Source of the DNA: Monilinia fructicola
Lineage: Eukaryota; Ascomycota; Leotiomycetes; Helotiales; Sclerotiniaceae
NCBI GenBank assembly: GCA_008692225.1
Contig: VICG01000008.1
Coordinates: 1,375,001-1,439,000 of the forward strand
Reading direction: 5' to 3'
DNA: 64,000 bases
Shown in pieces: positions 36,798 to 48,600 of the stretch (its first letter is position 1; each line of letters starts with the position of its first letter). The translations under genes and the position numbers were made by a program. Below the pieces are notes generated by a model, which was not told the origin of the DNA, ran no database searches, and was given only the letters and a program-made list of their open reading frames with translations.

Positions 36798-38127
36798 TCA
36801 CATGGTTTATGGCTTTCGTCTTCTGCTTATGGCGTATTACTGGGTTAAAAGGTTGTCTATGGTGTTAGAATTGAGCGTAGTTATCTGCTAGATATAATTG
36901 ATATTGCTTAATGATGTTTTGCTCACATGAACTAGCGTGGCTTTAGCGTGGCTACATTTAGAAGAGGAGTTGTGGCTGGTCAGAAGTTGTGTATGGAACC
37001 AACTCCTATGAAGGAGCTCAATCATTTGTACATAAAATTAGCCGAGTATTTACTCGCATCTGTCATTACTGGACATTGACCAAAAATGGAATCAAACATT
37101 TTCCATTCTCTCAACTGTTCGTAGACCTTCAGACCCATCGATTTCCCCTACATGTACCATGATCATAAGATCCGAAAATCTTCCCAAGCAAACGTGATTC
37201 TGCCATGAATCAATCAATCATGTTTGCATGTAGTTCACATCAATCTATGCTCATACCCTGTCCTGTAGATACTTATCTCTGGGCTCGACAATTGTCGGGG
37301 TTTCCTTCCAAGCAAATCCCGACTTGAGCAAAGTAAAAGAAATAGAAAAGGGCTTGGGGCTTCGGGCGGTGAATATCCGATGCCTCATCTCCACGAAACG
37401 GCGCGGAGCGAAGCCGATATGCACATCAGATTTCGAGTCACGAACGTATTTAAGCAGAATAAAGAAAAAAACATGGGCAAGGAGTGGCAAAGGTGTTTTT
37501 GATCCCGTGGTTGTCTAATCTAGGGGGAGATGCAACCAACGGACGGAACTGTGCATCATGTGCATGATGCAGGTATGCGAGCCGAGCATTACCCCTGAGT
37601 ATTAGGCCCGACGCCGTGAATATCAGGGGTTGTGTTTGTATTTGTGTGGCATGAATCGAGGCACTGTGATTGAGATTGACGTGGCACCTTTGATTTCCAA
37701 ACAGCCTGTTCCCACTCCCGTGCCCGGAGCTGCGACGACTTGCGAGCTCTGAGGATCTACCGCTTGTAGGGAAGCTGGAGAGGCGGTGGGGTGAGATTGC
37801 GGCGTCGTTCGCGTTGATCTGGATGGACGCGGAGGATCTATCATCGCAACTTTATCATATGTATTTGTCGAGAGGGAGGATCTTTCGAATGTACAGCTAC
37901 AGCGACGGGGGGATTCACAGGGGAATTCACACGGCGCCTTCGCTACGTATACGGTGGAGCGTGAATATACTACCGTCTTCTAATCTCTAATAGCGGGTAA
38001 GTGATGCATGCGATAACGACAGAACAGAGCCGCATCAAGGGAAGGAACACCGAGTGTGAAAGCCAGATAAGCCATACGACAAGACGACACCAAAGGAAAC
38101 GCCGCACGCATTCCAATCCGCCCGAGT
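36798..38127. other. Convergent intergenic region
   Basis: This lies between the 3' end of the glycosyltransferase and the 3' end of the amidase. I see no recognisable gene. The stretch from 37560 onward is more GC-rich and gives random open frames on both strands. Confidence 0.45.
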
Positions 38128-40453
38128 TCACAGCGCCGTCTTCCCGCTCTGAACCCGTAATTGTCGACCCGAAGTCTCGAGTACATGCGCGACCAAATCG
38201 ACCAGGGATTCATCGGTCCCTGAACGCGTTAGGTCATGCGTGCGGAGATTCGAGGGGTGCGCTTCGTAGAGGAGCTTACCAGGGGCACCCAACAGCATCA
38301 AGCCCAGCGGTTGCGATTCGGTCCTGCCCGTCACATTCGACTCGTAACGTCGCTGGCCGACTGCGCTCCTTCGTCAGCATGCACGGGGGAGATTCGAGAG
38401 GGAAAAATACCCGGGATCGACACGGCGGGTCCGCCGCCAAGCGCCGAGAATGCGGTGACGGGGACGCCGTATCCTTGCCATCTTGCTCCCCATTCTTCTA
38501 TGGAACTGGGCGTTGTTCGTTAGCGATGTTTTGTGACTTGCTGATTACGCGTACCCGGAATACTCGTCGCGATAACAGACGTTTGGGGGGCCGCAGGGTA
38601 GGAGGACTACGCCGCCCTCGGCGAAGATGTGTTCTGTGAGGAAGTGGGCGAAGCACTTCTTTTGTTCTAGGGCGGTGTGGAATTGTGCGTCTGTGAGGCT
38701 CGCACCGAGGGACCTTGACGGTTGTTAGGATTGGGTTGGGGGAGGGGTGGGGGAGGGGTGGTGTACCATTTGTAGCGGAGGAGGGGCTCGGCATAGGGCG
38801 CAGACCCAAACTTGTTTTTGTATTCTGCTCGGAATGAGGCGGTGTTGTTGTAGTGTCCGTAGAGCTGTATATGGGCTAATGTCTGCTGGGATTAGGATGG
38901 GATGGGATGGGATGGGGTGGGATAGGATGAATTGTTCTTGGGGCTAATCGGGCTTACGTTCTCAAAATATTGTGCGAAGCTCTTTTTGGATGAGCGTCCT
39001 GGCTCGTAGAATCTCCATAGTTCGTTTATATCGACCATCTTAGCGGAGAGTTGGGTGGCCTTTTCAAAATCCTGTATGAAGTTTGCCATCACCTGTTTTA
39101 CCTCTGGCACGTAGCTTTCAAATTCTTGCGGGAAGATGGTTATTTGGAAGGCATCTGTTGGAAAAGATCAGTCACTCCTGGACATAAATTCTTGGGATTC
39201 GTACCACGAGCGGGGATGTCGAGTTAGGTGAAGCGAGCCATGATTTGAGGACAGCACTGAACTCTGATATGTCACGACTAAACATGCCAGGTGTATCGAG
39301 ATATCTATCTCGTTAGCCCAACGCTTGCTTAGGTTCTAGAGATAGATAAGCCTTACGCTGATACGGGAACAAGGCCTTCGCAAGAGATGCGACCATGAGT
39401 TGGCCTGATGCCAAAAAGCCCATTGGCCGCCGCGGGACCAACCATACTTCCAAGTGCTAACATTGATTAGTCCATTATTGCCTCCAAAGTCTATTCTACT
39501 CACAATCCGATCCGATGGTGAGATCCATCCAGTCATAACCCGCAAGGGCAGCGCCGCTCCCTGAGCTACTACAGTCTGCATCGAGATATCCACAACCTCG
39601 AGGATTAAACGGTGCTTGATAATCTACCCAATCTCTTGGGCCCATTCCAGAAGAAAATGGCGTCGTCTTCACCTTGCCAATGATTACAGCTCCTTGGTCA
39701 ATCAGCTTTTGGATCGATGGAGCCGTCTCGCTTGATACATCCTGCAGGGCTTCATAGGCTTTGCTACAGACAGTAGTTTTGACACCCTTGAGGTCGAAGA
39801 TATCTTTCACGGCTATGCGCTTCCCTGAAAGCGGCCGACTGGGGGATGGCAGCGGAGTGGACAACCGAGATGGAACAGGGATGTAATTTATGGGTACTTT
39901 CTGATAACTGCAAAAGTTGTTAGCACCGGGAGTGGAGTCAAGGCGGTGATGGCTCATACCGATCGCTACCTATCAATACTGGTATAACGCCATAAACAAA
40001 GGCGCCCAGAGGATCAGGATAGAGCTTGTAGACTGGATGGATCTTTGAGTCAATCAAGATATACGGTCCTGAAGGAAGAGGATATCCCCGATTATTGAGA
40101 ACCTTCATTTCCTGGCCCACCTGCTGACCATCAAAGGAAAACTGCTCCAATACACCAGGGGTCCTTTGCAGAAAGGTATAGGCAAACGATGAGCAGTATA
40201 CATCGTCTATCTTCGCAAACTCTCGGTGTTTAGAACTAACCCATGATGAATCAATATTACGTTCATTCTCACCAACAGAGATGATAGTGAGCGGGCATAG
40301 GGCTCTCTTCGACTCGTATTCAGGAATTGTGGGCAAGCCTGCTCCAAGTAGGTATGAGTTTCCCCCTAGGTTGATCACCAAAGGCTTTGCATCTCCTGTG
40401 ACATTCGAAGTCGACATGACTGTATGAACTTCTTTCAAAAATGGTGACGTCAT
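38128..40453 (-). CDS. Amidase with N-terminal Arp1-type domain
   Basis: Amidase-signature enzymes hydrolyse amide bonds using a Ser-cisSer-Lys triad. The lysine is in IAVKDIFDLKG, the serine-rich loop is CSSSGSGAALAG, and the nucleophile region is GSDSLGSMVGPAAANGLFG followed by IRPTHGRIS. About 160 residues precede the amidase (KPLVINLGGNSYLLG through GVIPVLIGSDRY). I recall this domain as the N-terminal part of fungal 'scytalone dehydratase-like Arp1' amidases; that name does not prove melanin chemistry. Start is taken at MTSPFLKEV (40453); an inner ATG at 40417 is possible. About nine short introns, including 39908-39956 and 38223-38276, join into a frame without any break, ending VQSGKTAL at 38128. 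The last exons carry GQRRYESNVTGR and LGLMLLGAPGTDESL, typical amidase C-terminus. It shares a strand with the monooxygenase upstream, 1.3 kb away. Confidence 0.85.
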
Positions 40454-41759
40454 GATGAAATTGCCAATGTCAGCGACCGACTGGTATGAAATTTGTACAA
40501 TTCAAATGCTCTCACACTCCCGATTGAGGAAATCAATACCATATGCAATTGTGGGGTTTGCCAGAACCAGCGGGCAAGCTTCTTCCAAGCAAGCAAGAGC
40601 CTGACCGTCTTTTCACTATGAAGTGATATCGGCGACTGCCCGAAGACCAGGAGATGAGGGGAAGTTTATTGGTGACATAATGTGACACCGTTATCTCATA
40701 GGTGCACTGGTGGTGGGGTAAAACGCTGACTGCATTTTGCCAATTCACGATGAGAACGTGATTCACATCCATCATTTGGCCAAATGATAATCTACTGTGT
40801 CTCATTGTACGAAACCAAAGTTCAATAACGGCTGCAGGCAAAAATGCGTTTCTGGTGATAATTCTCAAGGATAGCAAGGAATTGGCAGAGATTGGCAGCG
40901 TGGAAGACTTGAGAGTTTAAGATGGGTATTGATTAGCATTCCGGGAAGCAATTATTTCTCCGCGGGGAAATCAGGCGCTGGTGCGGAGGAAGATGTTTTT
41001 CCGGGTGATGCTGGGTGTTCGGCTTGATTTGCGAGGAGGGGATTAGCGATGGAGAGTATATGCGCTGTGGTTGATTCGCGTTGCAATTGGTGATGGGAAT
41101 TGTTGGGGATAAAAAGTGGCCGCTGCAAGTCTTGTCACTGATACCCAGCCCAAGACGCATGCAAGACAGAACCGCACATTATCTCATCCAACCACGACAA
41201 AATCATCATGAACGAGCAACGCCCAAGATCCGACAGAATGACCCGGGTCCATTGTATTGACGAAAGTAAAAAACCAGCCTCATATCGAGAGACAGATAGT
41301 ATCTAGGTTTGAGCGACGAAGGGGGTTCACAACTTGCTTTATCAATTCGAGGCTTTAGCTCAGACGAGCTGGGGGAATGATCCGGGGGACATAGAGATGA
41401 GAAAGCATATCGTGGGGTTGAACGCAGATGTAATGGTGGTGCTATTGTATATGAAAGAGGTTTTCTGGAGAAGAGGCTCCTTGAGGAAGATATGATGATG
41501 GGCGGGAGTTTAGGTTACAAAGGTGATGATATATTAGCATGGGAATGGATGCGCAAGCAAATTACTGCCACTTCACAGCTATCTGAAGATAGATAATGTG
41601 TTAGAGATACAGAATTGAACGTTTCAATGACGTAAAAATGATAATGTCTAAACTAACTAAAGTTTCTGCCAACACAGCTTCAAGGGCGCCTTGTGGTATG
41701 CGGAGTATCATGTCATCATGTTCTAACCACGTATATATATCTTGAAAATAGCCTTAGGC
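40454..41759. other. Spacer between amidase and monooxygenase genes
   Basis: This contains the amidase promoter and the monooxygenase 3' end, which are transcribed in the same direction. Minus-strand frames of up to about 114 codons occur at 40533-40877 and 40933-41160 but have no recognisable content. Confidence 0.45.
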
Positions 41760-43854
41760 CTATTTACCATTGCTATCTGGGGCCAGAGCTCCAGATTTGA
41801 TAACTTCCAACCATTTCGGGTCTATGATTTCTTCGTTAATATACGGTGCTATGTCAGCCCCCTCGGTGCGATTTTCGATTGTGAAACCAAGGCCGAGGTA
41901 TGCCCATCTACATTTATGTTAGTATTGGCATGGAAATAAACATTAGAGCGAGATTGCATGAGCTTACGGGTTATATTTGTTCTGGTACGTGATGTTGTAG
42001 TCTTCGTATCTTGGGTTTTCGATCACCTGCATATAATGTAGGGAACTTCCAGGGAAAACTGCATTCACTCTTCCAGTTTCGTTGTCTTGTGCACGTTAGC
42101 GTTTGTCAGGCTTAAAGTAGATGGGGATCGTCATACTTCTATACCAGGAACGACAATCCGAACTCCAGACGGTTTGCTTGATGAATTCTTGTGTGTGGGC
42201 GTTGAAAAGATCAGTCATGTCTTGCTTTGGAGCTATAGATTTTATGAACTCGTTCTGCATTTTCTTGATGAATTTGACGGCATAGTTTGCTACCTCGCCG
42301 AGAGGTCCTATAACAGATCCATTCTCAACGGGCCATGTTGGACCGATGAAAGTAATGAAGTTAGGCATGTCTGGTACCGTAAGACCTGTGATTGTTTAGA
42401 TGATTTTCTTTCTAATCGAAAGCCAAAAGTCGATTTGACTTACCAAGATATGATTCAGGAATCTTCTTCCATTTTTCTCGAAGATCAACCCCATTCTGTC
42501 CAATTATTGGGAATCGAGGCCTGTATGAAACATCAAAGCCTGTAGCACAGATTACTGTATCCACCTTGCGTTCCTGACCTTCACTATCGATGACCGAATC
42601 TTCGGTGATCTCCTCAACCGCAGAAAAGTGTACATCAACATTTGGCTCTTGAATGGCCTTCATATAAGGATCACCTATATCGTTAGCTGTTAGCTCGAGG
42701 ATATATCCAATCATGATGGGCACTTACCAGGAGTAATTCTTCGACATCCGATAGAAAACTTTGGAGTCAAGCCTTTAAGAAGTCTCTTGTCTTTGATAAA
42801 CTCCTCCATCCGTGCCCCAAAAAGCTTTTTGGCTTGCTCTTGGGCGGGGCTATCTTTAAAGAATACCTCCCACAGACCGTTTATCTCATTTTCCAAGCGG
42901 TTTGCGTACTTTACCAGAGCGGTTACATCATTTCTAAATGTCTCACGTTCTTCGGGAGTATATTCCTTTCCGTTTCCATCATTTCCTGCGACTGAGATGA
43001 ACCAGATAGCTGTGCGTACGTAAACATCGATGTGCTTCACATGAGGTTGCATCGAAGGTAAGGTCTGAACTGATGAAGCTCCGGATCCAATGATAGCTAC
43101 AGACTCATTTTTCCATTGTTCTTCTTGATAGTCATCTGGCCATCTTGCCGTATCTAGTTCTAGTAAGTATCCATGATTCTAAAAGAGACGAATTGACATT
43201 GAACTCACGAACAACTTTGCCTTTGAACTTCTCGATGCCCTTGATATCTGGCCACTTGAAATTGTTTAATATGCCTGTTGCATGTAGTAATAAATCACAA
43301 GTCTCCTCGAATACCCTTTCGCCTGATTCTGAGGTTTGCTTTATCTTAACCGTCCACTTTCCGGCCTCTTCGTCCCAGAAACATCCTATGATCTCGTATT
43401 GAAAGTCATGTATTTCCTGAGATCGAAAGTTTCACAGACCTTGTCCAAATACTTCCAGATATCTTTAGCTTTGCTTGCGTATCTGGGCCAATCAGGGTTG
43501 AGAGCAAAGTTGAATGTGTATGCATGTGAAGGGACATCACAAGCGGCACCTGGGTACCTATTTTCATACCAAGTGCCTCCGATGTCGGGATTTTTTTCAT
43601 AAATCACATGCTCGACGCTGGAGGAAGTTAGCATGTGAAATTGGATGCTATGCATGGAAGTTTTCTACTTCTGGCAATGCTTTTGAATATGATAAGCCAT
43701 CATGATCCCCGAAACACCCCGCACCGATGGTGAGAACCTTGAGACGCCTGTTTTTGGGGTCACGAAAGGTAATATCAGGTATCTGATACCCATTCTCAAG
43801 TATGTTTGACGAAGCAGTGCTCTGCCCACCCAATTGGGAAATATCTGGCGCCAT
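41760..43854 (-). CDS. Baeyer-Villiger-type flavin monooxygenase
   Basis: Predicted to insert oxygen next to a carbonyl (ketone to ester or lactone) using FAD and NADPH. Start is [11 protein letters not shown] at 43854. The FAD-binding motif is [11 protein letters not shown], the family signature is [15 protein letters not shown], and the Baeyer-Villiger fingerprint FKGKVVHTARWP is formed across an intron whose acceptor is GAACTAG, near 43155. The NADPH-binding GSGASS follows, and [14 protein letters not shown] is near the C-terminal third. At least six introns. The end is LAPDSNGK at 41760; length about 620 residues. One frame break: C-run 43717-43720 has one base too many, just inside the first glycine motif. 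Relatives include enzymes of fungal secondary metabolism and of ketone or steroid degradation; the substrate is unknown. Confidence 0.88.
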
Positions 43855-45690
43855 CTTGGAATTGAAAAGGTAGAATTCAAAAGTCGGTGAGAAACTGAAG
43901 AGTGAAGAGCTTGGGTATCAGGAGTCTGATAGTAGGGAACTCGAAAGGTAAGAAAACTCGACAATAAGAGAGGAAAGGGGTCTCAAGAGTTTAAGAGTTA
44001 TCAGAAAACTCGAGTATAACTAAGAAGACAAGAAGAGAAGAGAAGAGGTAATTATTGGAGAGGAAGAGAGTTACTTATTGAGGGAAAAAAAAACGGAAAT
44101 GTGGATATTGAGGACACTGAAGACGTTGAGAGTGAGTGGGGGGGGGGGCGGGGGGTACGTAGCCGTGAGGATATATAGAGTGAAGATTAAGAAGAATATC
44201 AACATGTAAGTATAGAAACAAAACCTTCAAAATACAAAGTAGACCGTATGATGACCCGAGGGGAAAAGGCTCCCTTATCGGATATCGTGTCTCTTCAAGA
44301 ATTCGAAAGCATCATGGCGCCAAACCCCCCACACGTTGATATGGACGAAAAAGTTTAATATATGACTTCCATTCTTTCTTCCCGATGCTGCTTGCTATAC
44401 TCGAGTACAATGTACATATTTTGCACATGTAGTATCGAAGCATGATTGCATAAAAGTCATGCGGAGTAGTTTGAGCAGGAATCAAGGACCTCGGATGGTA
44501 GAAGTACCTCGTATGTATTCTGTGGAATTGTGCATCACTACTCTGTACAGTAAACCACGTTAACGTTGAACAACCCGCCTCCACATTATCGATCGACACA
44601 CGGTCCGGAAGATCAACCAACGGGTATCTGGCAAAGGCTACTCACGACATTCAGTTCCATTCGTTCCATCTACTACTCTGTACCTGGTGACAAATTCGTT
44701 CCAAGTACCTGGTGACAAATTGAAATTCAAGAAACCAAGAAACAAGGCATAGAGACAGGAAGAGGTACAGTAGTGTAATGAGTGTACGGAGCATGGTAAA
44801 AAGTATATGCATGCATCTGCCGAATAACGTTGTAGTATACCTACTCCGTAGACCTAGGAGTCTTGGTATCTTTCAAGTCAAACCATTGGTCCATATGCAA
44901 TGGAATGGATATAATTTGATTCTTGAGATTTTGAACATATATACATATATTATCAAAATCCTACTTGACCTTGACCTTCCACTACATCCAATGGATGATA
45001 TATTTACCACTTACCTTGGATATATCAAGAAACTTAGAAAAATATACGGATTGTCCGGTCGGATTCAACTGTTGGATCAATAATTTGAGTGGCAAGTGCC
45101 AACCTCATAAGTAATCCGTATAGGTAGCGAGAGCCAAGAACTTTACACAGATGTGTTCTCCATAGATCTTTGTCTAATGACTCTAATCATGTTGAGTATG
45201 ACAGATGATGGCCTATTGGAACAACATATGCTGCCCACTTCCATCTTTTTTTTGCTATATTCAAGGAATCTCAAGTATCAGTAATGAAGAACAAGACTTA
45301 TTAATAAATATAACAGAGTTTGAACTACGAACAGAGTTTAAACCATGAAGATGTATTCGTGGCAAACCTAAAGTCCGAGAGTACAAAGATCTACTGATCG
45401 GGTTTAAATGGATGTGATATACTCGTACTTGTATACTCCGCAGAAGAGAAACAAGAAATAGGTAGAGAAATAGATACGGATAATAATCATAACGATGTTC
45501 GTAACAACAATAATGAATGGATAACAAATAGACCCTTATACTATTGCAAAGTGTATGGAGAAGATATAGAGTATTCTCAGTATTCTGTTGGAATCGACAG
45601 ATCGGATGAACGTCCATCTGAGCTCCCGTGTACTCGGAAAAACGTTAGGTGGACTAATAGGGCGCAGCTAATCTTTTACGAAATAAGTCT
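43855..45690. other. Upstream region with G-run; no gene seen
   Basis: The first few hundred bases hold the monooxygenase promoter. A G-tract of 11 G, one C and 6 G lies at 44138-44155, about 290 bp upstream of the start codon. Remaining frames are short and unrecognised. The composition drifts to A/T towards the large AT-rich block. Confidence 0.45.
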
Positions 45691-48600
45691 GCAACCTTTT
45701 CATAATTTATACAGAATGTTCAATCATTGATTTTATTAAACAATAGATTTGCGTGATTGAATTAATTATACCTCTTCAATTAATTTTAATTATAACTATA
45801 TAAAAACGTTTAATAAACGTTTAATAAACGTTTTCAAAACGTTTCCAAAACATTTATACCCATTTAATTCTTAAATATTATATATTATTTATAAAGCAAA
45901 AAAGAGATTTGAAAATTAATTAATATTGCAAACAACCTTAATTAAATTATTTATCTACTTTAATAATTAATATTGTATCAATTCAAATATTACTTTTTTT
46001 TGTTTATATTATCTAATATTTCCCATTAAATTTTTATTTTAATTACAATTACTCTCACTTACAACTTTTTTTCGATTTTTCTATTAATACTTTATTAATT
46101 TATTTAGAAATCACTTATTAAACGTTTTTAAAACGTTTAAAAAACGTTTACAAATTGATTTAAATTCTCATTTATAGATACTTAATTTTTTTTTCGATAT
46201 AGCATTTAAACCTAATATAATTATGAATATTCTTGTTTATTCAATGAAGGATTAACAAACAAATATATATCTTTGTAGTAACTTTTATCCCTCTAAATAT
46301 TCTTTGTAAAAATATAATAAAGTAAATGTTATTCAATCTCAAAATGTTTAATAAATATTTATTAAACGTTTTCAAATTGCTTTTTGTAATATATTTATTA
46401 ACATTTATTAATTATTTTAGAATGATATTTATTAAATGTTTACAGGAGAAATATTTTGTTGTACATCTTAAGGTCCATATAATGAAATTTGTTTAAAAAC
46501 TCGTATATTATCATTGAATATAAACGTTTTTTAAACGTTTTTTAAACGTTTTCAAATTATTTAGATTAAATACAATGCTACCAACAATCTTCGTTTTATT
46601 TTAAAGCAAAAACATTCGGATTTTTTGTTTAATAAAGGAAAAAAGGGTAATACAAAAATGATTAATACTTATTATTAAATAATTTTTAAATAACTTTAGT
46701 ATTATTCTTTTTATTTGTTTTAAAAACGTTTTTTTAATCGTTTTTAAAACGTTTGCAAAAAAATCAAGTAATCGCTTGGGAAGCATTCACTCAATGCTAT
46801 CGTATTCACCTTGAATACGAAAAATCAATTAATAAAGTAAAACAAGAAATTGATAATAAATTGATTTTTCAAAATGTATATAATCTCACTATTATTTTTC
46901 AACCTTTTTAAAAGCATTTTATAAACGTTTTCTAATTATTTTTTAAACGTTTTTTAATTATTTTATAATTATTTTGAAAACGTTTTCTAAATGTTTAAAA
47001 AAACGTTTTTATTTTTCAATATTTATTAATTTTATATATAGAATTATTTCTCTCCATCAAAGAAATTGTGAAAGAGAAAATATGATGAATGCAATCACAA
47101 GCAAATATATGTTTGAAAGAAAACAAAGTAAATTGCATCTGCTGGATCTTTTTATATGGTAAAAGATTGCTTTGTACGTAAATATAAAGAAGCTATGAAA
47201 GTAAATTTAAACGTTTTCAAAATGGTTAGAAAATGTTTAAAAAACGTTTATTAAACATTTTTGAGATAAATTAACTAACATTTGCTAATTGTTTATCAAT
47301 TGTTTAGCTTAATGTAACGCAAATGCAAACTGGCTATAGGTTTAAACCTAATTAAAAATGTGATTATTATATTGTTGCTTTATGTAATTGTTGTTTTAAT
47401 GTTAGTGCATAGGATTGGATTAATAATAAAGGTTGTATAATTCTTTTGAATTATAGAAAACCTTCAAATAAAATCAACGATATTAAAGATGAAGATAAAA
47501 ACGATGATGAAGAGGGTAGTATTGAATGAGTTAGATTAGGATTTTCTTTATATTTAAGAAATATTCTTTTTATTATTTCAAAATATTTTTAATTTGAATC
47601 CAAAATGTTTTTTAAATGTTTTCTAATCATTTTATAAACGTTTTCAAAACGTTTAGAAAACGTTTATATAAGCAATTTTTTTATATTAATGATTTTTATG
47701 AATTCTTCAACTAGGTAGTATATAATAAAAAAATATATAGTATTAAAAGAATTTTATTTAATAGTTATTTTGGTATGTATATAAATAAAGATCTCAGATT
47801 AAATTCACCAATCTTATTATAAAGAAATATTAAAAAATATTAATCAAACACTTATAAAAATATTAAAATAATACTTATAAAGTACTATATAAACACTTAT
47901 ATAGCATCATACAAACACTAGAAATTATTGATTATAATATAAAAAAAAAGACAAATAATATATTTACAAATTATTTAAAAAACGTTTTTTAATTATTTTC
48001 TAAACATTTTATAAATGTTTTCAAATCATTTAATAAATGTTTTCTAAATGTTTTCTTTTTACATATTTTTTAATTTCTATTGTTTAATTTACATTCTTTA
48101 GTTATAAATATACATTTATCCTTTCGCTAAAATATCCACTTTATTTTTGTATTAAAACTATAATATTTTTATATCATAAATCGTTTATTTTTTTTTTTTA
48201 ATTTTACTTTCAATCGTTTAAATTAAAATATATTATATCTACTATTTACCCTTCGTTTTTTTTTTAACAACTAAATTATTGTCTTTTATATAAAAAGATT
48301 AAATGTAATGTAATGTTATTTTATTTTAAATTAATTTATTATTAATATATTTATAGGATTCGTAATATACCAATAAATCAAAATGTGTTAAAATCTACCC
48401 TAGGGAAAAGTTTTATCAAATTCAAATTAATAAAAATGAAAAATTATGCATTACAAATGTATATAACTTAATTTATTTCAAATTTATTTTCTAAACATTT
48501 TTCAATCGTTTTTTTAATTGTTTTTAAAATATTTCTAAATTGTTTTTGATTCGTTTTATAGTTAATTCTTGATTAGTATTAATATAAATAAATTAATGCT

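Noticed and set aside
38001..38639. 212-codon plus-strand open frame
   Set aside because: It is antisense to the last exons of the amidase, which splice cleanly on the minus strand and carry conserved motifs.
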